This document shows, piece after piece, positions 8,959-16,990 of a stretch of DNA of 32,500 bases; positions within the stretch are counted from its first letter, which is position 1; every line of letters begins with the position of its first letter. The stretch is taken from positions 82,501 through 115,000 of the forward strand of contig CAUYUJ010009857.1 in assembly GCA_963575745.1 (NCBI GenBank), read 5' to 3'. Under the pieces are notes generated by a model. The model worked only from the letters and a program-made list of their open reading frames with translations. It searched no databases and was not told the origin of the DNA. Position numbers and translations under genes: made by a program. This stretch comes from Prorocentrum cordatum. Taxonomy: Eukaryota; Sar; Dinophyceae; Prorocentrales; Prorocentraceae.

Positions 8959-9151
8959 GGCGGCGAGCGAGGGGGGGAAGTGAGAAGGGCCGGGCCTTGT
9001 CAGAAGGCTCGGAAATCCCCTGGTCTTCTGATGAGTTTTCTGAGCCGTCCCCGAAGACAGAACAAATTATCTGAAGGCTCGAGGCCTTCTGAAAATCCTC
9101 GCCGCCTTCTGAGAAGGCCTTCTCCTTCTCACTTCCCCCTCGCTCGCAGCC
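8959..9151. mobile_element. Family M TIR element, copy 1
   Basis: 193 bp bounded by GGCGGCGAGCGAGGGGGGAA and its imperfect complement (CTTCCCCCTCGCTCGCAGCC). The arms continue with GTGAGAAGG and CCTTCTCAC; the interior is rich in CAGAAGGC/GCCTTCTG. Related sequence occurs at 11638-11810 and 29423-29496. It abuts the family N repeat at 9147. Confidence 0.72.
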
Positions 9152-9419
9152 TCTCCAAAGAGGAGCCTCCGCAACAAGAGCAGAGGAGAAGGGGGAAGAA
9201 ATCGCAGGGGAGGGCGAGAATGCAGAAGAAGAAGATGAAGCATGAGGGGAGGATAACGAATAGCATCATTATGACGACGATGTCGGACAAGGCAGTGAGG
9301 AGGTACCTTTGTTGATTCTGCTTTACCTTCCTGCCCGTTCGCCGCGACTTCCGCCTACGCGCCAAACTTCAAGGACCACGGTGCATGGTGCGAAACGCCA
9401 ATGCAGTCTGGTACATGTG
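9147..9419 (+). repeat. Dispersed repeat N, copy 1, with TG/TA tail interrupted by K
   Basis: Shares its length with the sequence at 14996-15568 (apart from an insertion in that copy): start CTCTCCAAAGAGGAGCCTCC, middle AGGATAACGAATAGCATCAT, end GCCAATGCAGTCTGGTACA. Both copies lead into a TA-rich microsatellite. In this copy a family K element sits inside that tail (9420-9549). It could be a SINE or a LINE 3' end; no coding frame is shared. Confidence 0.72.
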
Positions 9420-9548
9420 CCTGGCATCGCTCGGACGTGTGCATTTTTCCTTCGGCGAGGGCCATCGAGGAGCATCCTTGATCATTTGGCGAAAAAACAC
9501 GCACGAAACCCAAAAAAACACAGGGAATGGACGTCCGAGCGATGGCAA

Positions 9549-9553
<5 letters not shown>
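9416..9553 (+). mobile_element. Family K TIR element, copy 2, with 4-bp target duplication
   Basis: The element is 9420-9549 (130 bp), bounded by CCTGGCATCGCTCGGACGT and ACGTCCGAGCGATGGCAAG. Perfect tgtg flanks at 9416-9419 and 9550-9553. Removing element plus one flank restores TACATGTGTGTGTATATA, the tail of repeat N. Confidence 0.9.

Positions 9554-9590
<37 letters not shown>
9550..9590 (+). repeat. (TG)n(TA)n microsatellite
   Basis: GTGTGTGT followed by about 30 bp of TA; tail of repeat N. Confidence 0.95.
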
Positions 9591-9592
9591 GA

Positions 9593-9612
9593 GTGCCATG
9601 TTGCGCTCTCTG
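9593..9612 (+). promoter_or_regulatory. Possible older DinoSL relic upstream of the first
   Basis: GTGCCATGTTGCGCTC can be aligned to GTAGCCATTTTGGCTC of the spliced leader with one deletion, one insertion and one substitution. Position directly ahead of the better relic fits the tandem relics known from repeatedly retroposed dinoflagellate genes. Alone it would not be convincing. Confidence 0.3.
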
Positions 9613-9634
9613 TTCGGAGTCCTTTCGGCTCAAG
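9613..9634 (+). promoter_or_regulatory. Relic of the dinoflagellate spliced leader
   Basis: Ungapped 22-nt alignment to the canonical DinoSL gives 17 matches, including the last eight bases GGCTCAAG without error. It lies 85 bp before the ATG of the glycosyltransferase gene, on the same strand. Established knowledge: such relics arise when a trans-spliced mRNA is reverse-transcribed and reintegrated. After it, TTTGTTTCTGCTGTACCG (9657-9674) then CCTAG and TTTCAG offer a polypyrimidine tract and acceptors for present-day trans-splicing. Confidence 0.65.
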
Positions 9635-9719
9635 TCGCCTTGGCTATTCCAGGCGCTTTGTTTCTGCTGTACCGTTCCTAGTACATTTCAGACACTACCG
9701 TGCATAAAGCTACACAGAC

Positions 9720-10829
9720 ATGTTCGGTCCCGTAGCAAAGGCGCTGGCCCTGGTCAGCGTTGTCCGTGTGCGTGCAGAGGGGGAGGCCCTGGTGACCGAG
9801 CTCGCAGAAGAGGTCCTTGCCTGGGAGTCTTGGAAGGTTTTGCCGAGCCCGTGGGAGACGGTCTTCAACCGGCCGTCGAACAGGGATGTTGGCTCCGTCA
9901 CGGAGCACCCCATTTGGGATAAGTATGATCTCGAGGTGTTTGCCGACTCTCTCGAGACCCAGCGTGAGCAGGATGGATTTCCGCCCAACATCGCAATGGG
10001 CAGAGTGTTGATCAAGGACAGCAAGAAACCCACCCAACCGCCTCCGAGCTACCGCATGACTGGCATCGGGGGCGAAGAGGTCAGGCATCTGAACGGTATG
10101 GTGAATCCCGCCGGAGCAACGACAGTTTGGGGTTGGCAGAGGATCAGGTACTTGGCCATCAAGACGTGGATCGAGTATTGGTCAACCCGCAACACCGAGA
10201 AGTTGATCGTCGTTCATGCCAGTGGCGAGGTTTTGTATGCTGGTTGCGACGAAAACACAATCCAGTATAAGTACGACGAGATCATCTCCGCTAGCGGTGG
10301 CACTCAGAAGGTTGTCTTGGCTGCTGAGGTGAGCCCTTGGCCTATGGGTCTTGCGTGGCGCTACGACCAAACAGCTGGCATCGCCACGACACAAACTAAT
10401 TTTCTGTCATCTGTGGGCGTTTCATCCACGTTTGCCACAACTTATGCCGACTGCACCAACTCAACTGTCGGGTACTGCACCACTCCGCCTTCGTATAAGT
10501 TCGCGAACGGAGGCTTCATTATGGGCCCTATCGGGGATGTCGCAGACATGCTCGCCGATATGTACTACTATGCCGACTCGGAGAGCATGTTGATCAATGA
10601 GTATTTCCTTCATAACCCTGACAAGGTGGCTCTCGACTACGCTGGCGTCCTGGTGCTGTCCCTGAATAACATGAAGTTGGACGCGAGTATTCCCGTCACG
10701 GTGGAAAACAATGCGGGTGCGAAGTCTTTCAAGAATTTGATCACTGGCGGCAACGTGTGCTTTGTGCACGGAGGCGGGAATTCGTTTGAGGCTCTCAAGG
10801 TTCTTGCGCAGGAGCTTTTGTCTGACTAG
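9720..10829 (+). CDS. PLOD-like glycosyltransferase domain protein (369 aa)
   Basis: Intact 369-codon frame without introns, ending TAG 10827-10829. The start is the first ATG, with an in-frame TAA at 9705 just upstream. The N-terminus has a short hydrophobic run (VAKALALVSVV), a weak signal peptide. Residues about 140-365 resemble the N-terminal glycosyltransferase domain of procollagen-lysine hydroxylases (PLOD/LH): LIVVHASGEVLYAG (164-175) where PLODs have the metal-binding xxxxxDVIFAG strand, VVLAAEVSPWP, NGGFIMG (263-269) matching NSGGFIGYA, DSESMLINEYF (286 on) matching the DDDQLFYT helix, and VHGGGNS (349 on) matching the late metal-ligand HGNGP. Family role: transfer of hexose from a UDP-sugar to a hydroxylysine-like acceptor in the secretory path. 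The usual Asp of the first metal site appears replaced by Glu170, so substrate and activity are uncertain. No dioxygenase domain follows. Base composition is more balanced than in the flanks; it stands alone. Recognised by motif order, not by search. Confidence 0.85.
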   Translation: MFGPVAKALALVSVVRVRAEGEALVTELAEEVLAWESWKVLPSPWETVFNRPSNRDVGSVTEHPIWDKYDLEVFADSLETQREQDGFPPNIAMGRVLIKDSKKPTQPPPSYRMTGIGGEEVRHLNGMVNPAGATTVWGWQRIRYLAIKTWIEYWSTRNTEKLIVVHASGEVLYAGCDENTIQYKYDEIISASGGTQKVVLAAEVSPWPMGLAWRYDQTAGIATTQTNFLSSVGVSSTFATTYADCTNSTVGYCTTPPSYKFANGGFIMGPIGDVADMLADMYYYADSESMLINEYFLHNPDKVALDYAGVLVLSLNNMKLDASIPVTVENNAGAKSFKNLITGGNVCFVHGGGNSFEALKVLAQELLSD

Positions 10830-10960
10830 GTAGAGCGCGAAGGCGATGCACCCACACGCTCGCTGAGGCTTCTGGGGCTTCGATGTGATAGATTCTTGCT
10901 GCAGCGGCACTGTTGTCCGCAACGTCTCATCATCAGGGTCTCGTCGGAGAAGAAAACGTG

Positions 10961-11065
10961 CCATAAGCATAATATTTGGGAGGTCCGCGCGGGGTCCTTG
11001 TGCTGGCGCTGGGCGCCCCGTGGGGGCGCCTGCGGTGCCGCGCAGACCTCCGAAATCTTCACCAA
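10961..11065. mobile_element. Family F foldback element, copy 4
   Basis: Left arm CCATAAGCATAATATTTGGG and AGGTCCGCGCGG; right arm CCGCGCAGACCTCCGAAATC. The centre is GCGCCCCGTGGGGGCGC. It begins about 130 bp after the stop codon of the glycosyltransferase gene, so it may lie in or just past its 3' untranslated region. Confidence 0.7.
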
Positions 11066-11156
11066 TCGGAGCTTGCCTCTGGAGGGGTCCTAGCGGATTC
11101 TTATGGTCAGGTGAGGTTTGCCACCGATTTCAGCGGCCCGCCCGGGTGCCCGGATG

Positions 11157-11330
11157 CCCTATGGCCGTATAGCCCTATAGTTCTATGGCCATCTCGTCCT
11201 ATAGCCCCATAGCCCCACAGCCCAATAGCCCTATAGTCCTGTAGCTCAATATCGTTATAGCCCTATAGCCTTCTAGCCCTAGAGCCCTAGAGCCCTAGAG
11301 CCTGATGGCTCGATAGCCCTATAGCCCTTT
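11157..11330 (+). repeat. Tandem CCCTATAG-type repeat
   Basis: About 20 imperfect 8-10-bp units: TAGCCCTATAG, TAGCCCCATAG, CCCTAGAGCCCTAGAG. Not a telomere: the unit lacks the TTTAGGG order and is degenerate. Confidence 0.85.
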
Positions 11331-11637
11331 CTGACGTCTTGGTCGGGGAACCTGTTCGCTTCCCAGGCTCGCCGTGACCAGGAGAGTCCCTTCGTTTCGT
11401 ATTGAGTGTTCCCTCTTGTTGCACGATGGTTGTACTCACCATCGTCGACATCATCATCGCCATCAGCATCACGGGTGGGCCGTCGGCGCGCGCTCGTCTT
11501 GCCACAGCGACCCCTTGCAGGCCAGCGCAGCTGCTCCGGCCACACTGAACAAGGGGAGGGGGATGACGGGAGGGCCCCCCGCAGGTGCGACGGAACATCC
11601 CCGCTCCAGGATCGCCTTTCCATTTCTTTCGACGGCG
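11331..11637. other. No gene seen
   Basis: Unique GC-rich sequence containing a short ATCATCGCCATCAGCATCAC run (about 11451-11470). No motif or signal recognised. Confidence 0.45.
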
Positions 11638-11810
11638 CGTCCGGGGGAGGAAGCAGGACGGAGAATGCCTTCTCAGAAGGTTCAGACATCCCCCGGCCTT
11701 CTGAGGAGTCCTCGGAAGCCTTCCCCGAAGACACTGCAGACTTCTCGGAAGGCGAGAGGGGCGTTGGAAAAGTGTACCGCCGCCTTCGAGAGGGCATCCT
11801 CTGAGATCCG
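11638..11810. mobile_element. Family M element, diverged copy
   Basis: Aligns with the interior of 8959-9151: CTTCTCAGAAGGTTCAGACATC against CTTGTCAGAAGGCTCGGAAATC (compared in blocks), then CTTCCCCGAAGACA against CGTCCCCGAAGACA, then CGCCGCCTTC on both sides. The terminal arms are eroded. Confidence 0.6.
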
Positions 11811-12096
11811 ACGTTGCGCAAACATTGCCGCATCGCAACAAGCCACGCCCGGAGCCCTAGACCTAGACCCCACTCCCTGCGCCAGCTTTCGAGCCGGATC
11901 CATCTGCGAGGGTCCCCGGGGCCCGAAGAGACTGCGGCGCCAGGATCTCGGGGTCCTCCTCCTCGCGCCCCCCCCCCGCTCGCCGCCGGTCCGCTTGCCC
12001 GCCGCTGCCGCGCCCGCTGCGCCCTGCTCTCCTCGCTCCAGGGCCGCCCTCGGCTGCAGCGCCCCCGCCGCGTGGCCCGAGCCAGGGACCGTGGCT
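11811..12096. other. No gene seen: GC-rich sequence
   Basis: C-rich sequence; the long overlapping frames on both strands are Arg/Pro/Ala-rich and not supported. Confidence 0.45.
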
Positions 12097-12293
12097 CTAG
12101 GCTTAGGTCGGGCCCGTCCCCTACGGGGGCATTTCCGGCGAAAAACAAAAAGATTCCCAAAAAATACCCCAAAAAGGCCAAATAATATTCAGAAACCAGA
12201 CTGTTTTTGGATTATTTTTTGATTATGTTTGGGGTATGTTTTATTTTTCGTCGAAAATCCCCCTGTAGGGGGACAGGCCCGATTTAACTCTAG
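12097..12293. mobile_element. Foldback element O with AT-rich centre
   Basis: Ends CTAGGCTTAGGTCGGGCC and GGCCCGATTTAACTCTAG are inverted repeats. The arms continue through GTCCCCTACGGGGGCATTTC and the matching GTCCCCCTACAGGGGGATTT on the other strand, then CGGCGAAAAACAAAAA. The centre (about 12150-12250) is A/T-rich, in sharp contrast to its surroundings. Its right end overlaps the left end of the next element. Confidence 0.7.
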
Positions 12294-12536
12294 GCCTCCT
12301 AGATGGGGTCAGAGTAGATGGGGCCGGACGATCGCGCCGCATCGCCGATGCATCGGCGATGCGGCCCGATGTGGAGCCCGACTCTCTTCACGCCGACGGC
12401 GCCGATGCATCGCCGACGTCGCCGGAGCATCGCCAATGCATCGGCAATGCATCGCCGATGCATCGCTGATGTATCGCCGATGCGGCGCGACCCTCCGACC
12501 CCATCGACTCCGACCCCATGTAGGAGGCCTCTAGGG
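12290..12536. mobile_element. Family L TIR element, copy 2
   Basis: Ends CTAGGCCTCCTAGATGGGGT and CCCCATGTAGGAGGCCTCTAG form inverted repeats; GATGGGGCCGGACGATCGCG is repeated inverted near the right end. The interior is a GATGCATCGCC array as in 8075-8267. Confidence 0.78.
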
Positions 12537-13309
12537 GCGAAGAGGGGAGGGGCGGCGCCGGGTTTTGTTCTATGGAGCGTGCTAACCCACCGGTCGTTGA
12601 AAGCAGGCATTTTTGATTTCCCAGATTCCAATCTATTTAAGCGTCTCCCTACTGCAATGATCCAGTGGCTGCACCTTCTCCGTCCTCCTGAAGGGGGCGG
12701 ACGGAGACCAATCTATTTTTAACGCCGCGCCCCCACCCGAGCCTTCTCCGCCGGAGTGGACGGGGAGTGTATCCAGCGGGCGGAGGGGCAGGGGTCACGC
12801 GTCCATCCCGCCCTTCGCTCTTCGGCGAGCGTCGGTCTGGCTCGCGAGCGGGCGCGCGCGTGTCCGCAGCCGCGGCTCCGCGGTCTTGGGCTCCGGGGCG
12901 CGACCCCGTGGATCCGCGATCGCACGGATGCGCTCCGCGCGGGGCATGCGCGCAGAAAAGCATGCCCCGTTGCCGCGTGGTCGCGGCCCAGGGGCCCGGC
13001 CCGCGAGGCCGCGGCTCGGCGCCCACTGACGCTTCCATGGCCCGGCCATCCTGCGCCCCTCGCCCTGAGGCCGAGGAGCAGCGTGCAGAGCAGGCAGCCG
13101 AAGAGCTGCTCCTCGAGCTTCGTCTCGGGCGTGTTGCGCTACACTCAGGAGGGAAGCACAAACACACAGACTGGAAGAGTCATCGGCTCCCAGGAAGACG
13201 TGGAACATCTGGGAAGTGGAGGGGGAGAAGAACATCCAGAATCGATATCTACCTAGACGACCACCCTGCAGGTGATAACGAGGTTGGGGGGGAGGGGGGC
13301 CAGCAATGA
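12537..13309. other. No gene seen; one small hairpin
   Basis: GC-rich sequence. GGGGCATGC at 12941-12949 pairs with GCATGCCCC at 12960-12968. CTACTGCAATGATCCAGTG near 12651 is the short repeat also seen at 7640. Several overlapping Arg-rich frames are not supported as genes. Confidence 0.45.
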
Positions 13310-13690
13310 GCAACAGTGGTCTCACCATCGATCTCACTATCGATCTCACCATCGATCTCACTATCGATTTCTCGATCGATCTCACAAGCGACGTCGTTAT
13401 CGGTCTCACGATCGATCACACCGTCGATCCCACTATCGATCTCACTCGATCGATCTCGCCATCGATCTCACTCGACCGATTTCACTGTCGATCTCACTCT
13501 GGATCTCGCTATCGATACCACTATCGATCTCCCTATCGATATCACTCGATCTCACAATTGATATCACTATTCATCTTACTATCGATCTCACTATCGATTT
13601 CACGATCGATCTCACTATCGGTCTCACTATCGATCTCACTATCGATCTCACAATCGATTTTGTCACCGGTCTCACTATCATTTTCGCACC

Positions 13691-13732
13691 AGCGGGACAC
13701 CGGGACACCGGCGGGACACCGGCGGGACACTG
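13691..13732 (+). repeat. 11-bp minisatellite block 1 (CGGGACACCGG)
   Basis: Four units of CGGGACACCGG inserted within the 12-bp array. Confidence 0.9.
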
Positions 13733-13863
13733 CTCGCCACCGCTGACAGTCGATCTCAGTATCGATCATCCTATCGATCTCACTATCGTTCTCACTATCG
13801 GTCTCATCGATTGAACCATCGATATCACTATCGATATCACTATCGATCTCAGCACGTGAAACC

Positions 13864-13905
13864 ACGGGACACCGACAGGACACCGATGGGACACCGACGG
13901 GACAC
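13864..13905 (+). repeat. 11-bp minisatellite block 2
   Basis: Four units, variants CGGGACACCGA, CAGGACACCGA, TGGGACACCGA, within the 12-bp array. Confidence 0.9.
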
Positions 13906-14197
13906 AATCGATCTCACTGTCGATCTCACCATCCATCCCACTATCGATCCCACTGTCGATCTCGCTATCGATCCCACTATCGATCTCGCTTTCGATCTCA
14001 CTATTCATCTCACTATCGATTCCACTATCGATCTCGCTATCGATCCCACTCGATCGATCTCAATATCGATATCACGATCGATCTCACTATGGATCTCACT
14101 GTCGATCTCTCACTATCATCTCAATATCGATCTCACGATCGGTCTCATTATCGATCTCACTATCAATCTCACTATCGATCTCACTGGCGATCTCACC

Positions 14198-14271
14198 ACG
14201 GGGCACCACGGGACAACGACGGGACACCGGCGGGACACCAGCGGGACACCAGCGGGACACCGGCGGGACCG
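14198..14271 (+). repeat. 11-bp minisatellite block 3
   Basis: About seven units (CGGGACACCGG, CGGGACACCAG, CGGGACAACGA) closing the 12-bp array on its right side. Confidence 0.9.
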
Positions 14272-14995
14272 CGCGCCACCGGTTGCGGGGCAGAGAACCT
14301 TTTGGTCCGGCCGCGGCCCAGCCACAGGAGAATTTCCTTTCCCCCGCCCACGCAGCTTCGCCTCGCCGGCACGCACGGCACGAACACGAAACCGAAATCG
14401 ATTTCCCGGTAGGGGCGCTCTCCGTTTCACTTCGATCTCGGCCCCCAACCTCCGATGAATTCCTCTCCCTATATTTTTATAAGCCCGGGCGGGGGGAAAG
14501 CCGTCCCCCCCCCAAAAAAAAAAACGGACTCCCGGGATCTGGGGTTTTGGGACCCTCCGGACGGGCCTCGAAGCGGCCCCCCGGGCCTCGCAGGGCGTTT
14601 CGCCAAGCCTTCTCAGCACCCGAAGACGGCCCCAGACGGGTTCCAGGCGTTCCGGCGCGCTCCCGAAACGACCCCAGAGAGCCCCATACGGTCCACGACG
14701 ACGCCGACGAAGCCGTCATACCCCCAGAGATCGCTCCGACACAACTATCCGAAAGGGCTTCCAGGCAGTCCAAGACAGCCCCAAAACGGCACAACAGGGG
14801 TCCAAGATAGCTTTAAGAGTGCCCCATTGCGGCCCAAGATGGCTCGAAGACACGCTCTGAAGCATTCCAAATCGTGACCCAGTCATTCGGTTGGAGGCAG
14901 GGTGGCCCGAGGAAGCCCCCAGAGGACCCCAGAACACGCCCAGGAGGCCTCCAAAAGGCCTTGAGAAAACCTGAGAAATTTTGTGAGGCCCCCAG
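14272..14995. repeat. Degenerate CCAAGATGGC-type repeat field; no gene
   Basis: From about 14600, motifs such as GGTCCAAGATAGC, GGCCCAAGATGGC, GTCCAAGACAGCCC recur at loose 25-40-bp spacing. This is the reverse complement of the GCCATCTTGGGG motif found at 17600-18160 and 27930-28690. 14272-14520 is unique sequence with C and A homopolymer runs. No gene is supported. Confidence 0.5.
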
Positions 14996-15568
14996 AGGCT
15001 CTCCGAGGAGGAGCCTCCGCAAAAAAGAATTGAGGAGGATGCGGAGACTGCGCAGGGTATGGCGAGGATGAAGAAACTTGTTTTTTTTTATCTGCGGGGC
15101 GAGAGCGAACCTCTTCCGCTGGAAGCTAAGCGGGACGCGCACAGCTTTAATTAGCAGAGAAAGGGCGAAAGAAGGCGGGGCCTCACGGCGGCCGGGAGAG
15201 GGCGAAGCCCTGGGATCAGGCGGTGCCGAAGATGATGTGCAGGAAAAGGTACACCTTGGACAGGAGCCCGGTGGCGAAGTCCCGGGAGGTGGAAAGCCGG
15301 TGGTGGTGCCGTCAACAGCGCTTCGAGAACACCAGCCTCACAAACTGCGGGAGAGGACGCGCCACGTCACCAGGTCGACGCACGAGAAAGAATGAAGAAA
15401 CATAAGCATTGATGAAGGATAACGAATAACATTATGATAACGACGATGCCAGAAATGGCAACAAGGAGTTATGGCTAAATTGCCGGCTTGGCCTTGCTGC
15501 CATCCCGCCTGCATGCCGAACTTTATGGGCCAAGGTGCACGGCGCGACGCGCCAATGCAGTCTTGTAT
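14996..15568 (+). repeat. Dispersed repeat N, copy 2, split by a retro-insertion
   Basis: Left part 14996-15077 (AGGCTCTCCGAGGAGGAGCC to ATGAAGAAAC) and right part 15392-15568 (ATAACGAATAACATTATGAT to GCCAATGCAGTCTTGTATA) align with the continuous copy at 9147-9419. The 314-bp gap is the insertion described next. Confidence 0.72.
15078..15391 (-). pseudogene. Poly(A)-tailed retroposed transcript end, copy 2
   Basis: A 314-bp minus-strand insertion flanked by a perfect 10-bp direct repeat, atgaagaaac, at 15068-15077 and 15392-15401. Its minus-strand 3' end is an A tract (15080-15090 on the plus strand is T-rich). Coding-like sequence, minus strand, starts FLVRRPGDVARP, meets a TGA, then reads RHHHRLSTSRDF and ends SKVYLFLHIIFGTA with a TGA. 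About 160 nt of untranslated sequence and the A tail follow. The last codons and the untranslated part match 3073-3258. The features are those of LINE-driven insertion (5' truncation, A tail, target duplication). Parent gene not recognised; a LINE 3' end is the alternative. Confidence 0.72.
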
Positions 15569-15602
15569 ATCTATATATATAGAGAGAGAGAGAGAGAGAG
15601 AT
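15569..15602 (+). repeat. (TA)n(GA)n microsatellite
   Basis: Tail of repeat N copy 2: TATATCTATATATATA followed by about 20 bp of GA. Confidence 0.95.
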
Positions 15603-15925
15603 ATGGAGCATGCCTGGAATCCTGCTTTGTGCCTGTTTCTGTGTGTGTCTCGGGGCCCTTTCCTGCACCGCTCGCAGGTCTGTGCTGGTGTGGACACCCT
15701 GGTCCTGCCCCGCCCGCGGGCGGGGCGGCCCAAGCTTGCCCACCTCCGCGCGGCCAGAGAGCAAGAGCCACCTCCGCGCGGCCAGGGAGCAAGAGCGGCT
15801 CGCAGTGGGGTCCGGGCGAGGTGGAGGAGCTCATGCCTGGGCACGTGTACGTTGACGATGGCAGGTGGCGGTTTTCCGCGTCGGGCTCGCGGGCGTGGGT
15901 CGCTCGGGAGGGACGGCGAGGTGGG
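15603..15925. other. No gene seen; short direct repeat
   Basis: GC-rich. CCACCTCCGCGCGGCCAGAG at 15740-15759 recurs with small changes at 15770-15789. No supported gene. Confidence 0.5.
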
Positions 15926-16080
15926 CGGGAGGAGGAGGAGGAGGAGGAGGAGGAGGAGGAGGAGGAGGAGGAGGAGGATGAGGAGGAGGAGGAGGGGAGA
16001 AGGAGGAGGAGGACGCGGAGGAGGAGGAGGAGGAGGAGGCGGAGGAGGAGGAGGAGGAGGAGGAGGAAAAGGAGGAGGAC
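15926..16080 (+). repeat. (GAG)n microsatellite
   Basis: About 150 bp of GAG/AGG with GAT and GCG interruptions. TGGCGGTTTTCC occurs on both sides (15867-15878 and 16093-16104), a direct repeat bracketing the array. Confidence 0.95.
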
Positions 16081-16280
16081 AACAATGACGGGTGGCGGTT
16101 TTCCACGTCGTGCTCGGAAGAGTGTCCCGATCTGGAGGGGGAGTGAGGTGAGCTGGGGGAGGAAGAGAAAGAGCAGGAGGAGGGGGAGAAGGAGAAAGAG
16201 GAGGGGGAGGAAGAGGCCAATAGTGTGTGCGTCTCGGTTTTCTGCGTTTTGGCTCGCTGGAGTGTGCCGATCTCGAGGAA

Positions 16281-16281
<1 letters not shown>

Positions 16282-16343
<62 letters not shown>

Positions 16344-16759
16344 CTGATGCTGATGCTGATGCTGATGATGATGATGCTGATGCTGATGCTGATGCTGATG
16401 CTGATGCTGATGCTGATGCTGATGATGATGATGATGATAATGGTGATGATGATGATAGTGATTATGATGATGACGATGATGATGATGATGCTGCTGATGA
16501 GGATGAGGATGAGGATGAGGATGATGCTGATGATGATGATGCTGCTGATGATGATAATGATAATGCTGCTGCTGATGCTGATGCTGATGCAAATGATGCT
16601 GCTGCTGATGCTGATACTGATGGTGATGGTGACGATGATGACGATGCTGATCATGACGATGATGATGTGGCTGCTGATGCTGCTGATGAAGATGATGCTG
16701 ATGCTGCTGCTGCTGATGCTGATGACGATGATGATGATGCTGATGCTGATGCTGATGAC

Positions 16760-16799
<40 letters not shown>

Positions 16800-16824
16800 C
16801 TGATGATGATGATGATGCTGAGGC

Positions 16825-16904
<80 letters not shown>

Positions 16905-16990
16905 ATGATGATGCTGCTGATGCTGATGCTCATGCTGATGATGCTGATGATGATGAGGAGGACGAGGAGGATGAGGAGGAGGAGGAGGAT
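16282..16990 (+). repeat. (GAT)n array, about 700 bp
   Basis: Near-continuous GATGAT with GCT, GAC and TAA variants and GATGCTGATGCT stretches. It stays open in several frames, giving poly-Asp, poly-Met, poly-Ile or poly-His, none accepted as a protein. Confidence 0.97.

Larger units (their letters stand above)
13310..14200 (+). repeat. 12-bp minisatellite (CTCACTATCGAT), about 880 bp
   Basis: Dozens of units of CTCACTATCGAT with variants (GTCGATCTCAC, CCACTATCGATC), each holding the palindrome ATCGAT. It is interrupted twice, and bounded on the right, by an 11-bp array (separate entries). Frames through it encode DLTIDLTI-type peptides on the plus strand and SEIDSEID on the minus strand; these are rejected as proteins. 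Confidence 0.95.

Noticed and set aside
11157-11330. Telomere-like repeat
   Set aside because: The unit is CCCTATAG-like and degenerate, not a TTTAGGG-type telomere repeat.
13310-14271. CRISPR-like array
   Set aside because: Units are contiguous 12-mers and 11-mers without unique spacers, and the setting is eukaryotic.
13272-14458. Long frames encoding DLTIDLTI and SEIDSEID repeats
   Set aside because: Translations of the 12-bp minisatellite, which keeps frame because its unit is a multiple of three.
15086-15155. 5S rRNA-derived sequence, because of GGAAGCTAAGCGGG
   Set aside because: Only about 12 bases resemble the 5S core, and the segment is explained as the untranslated end of a retroposed transcript shared with 3073-3258.
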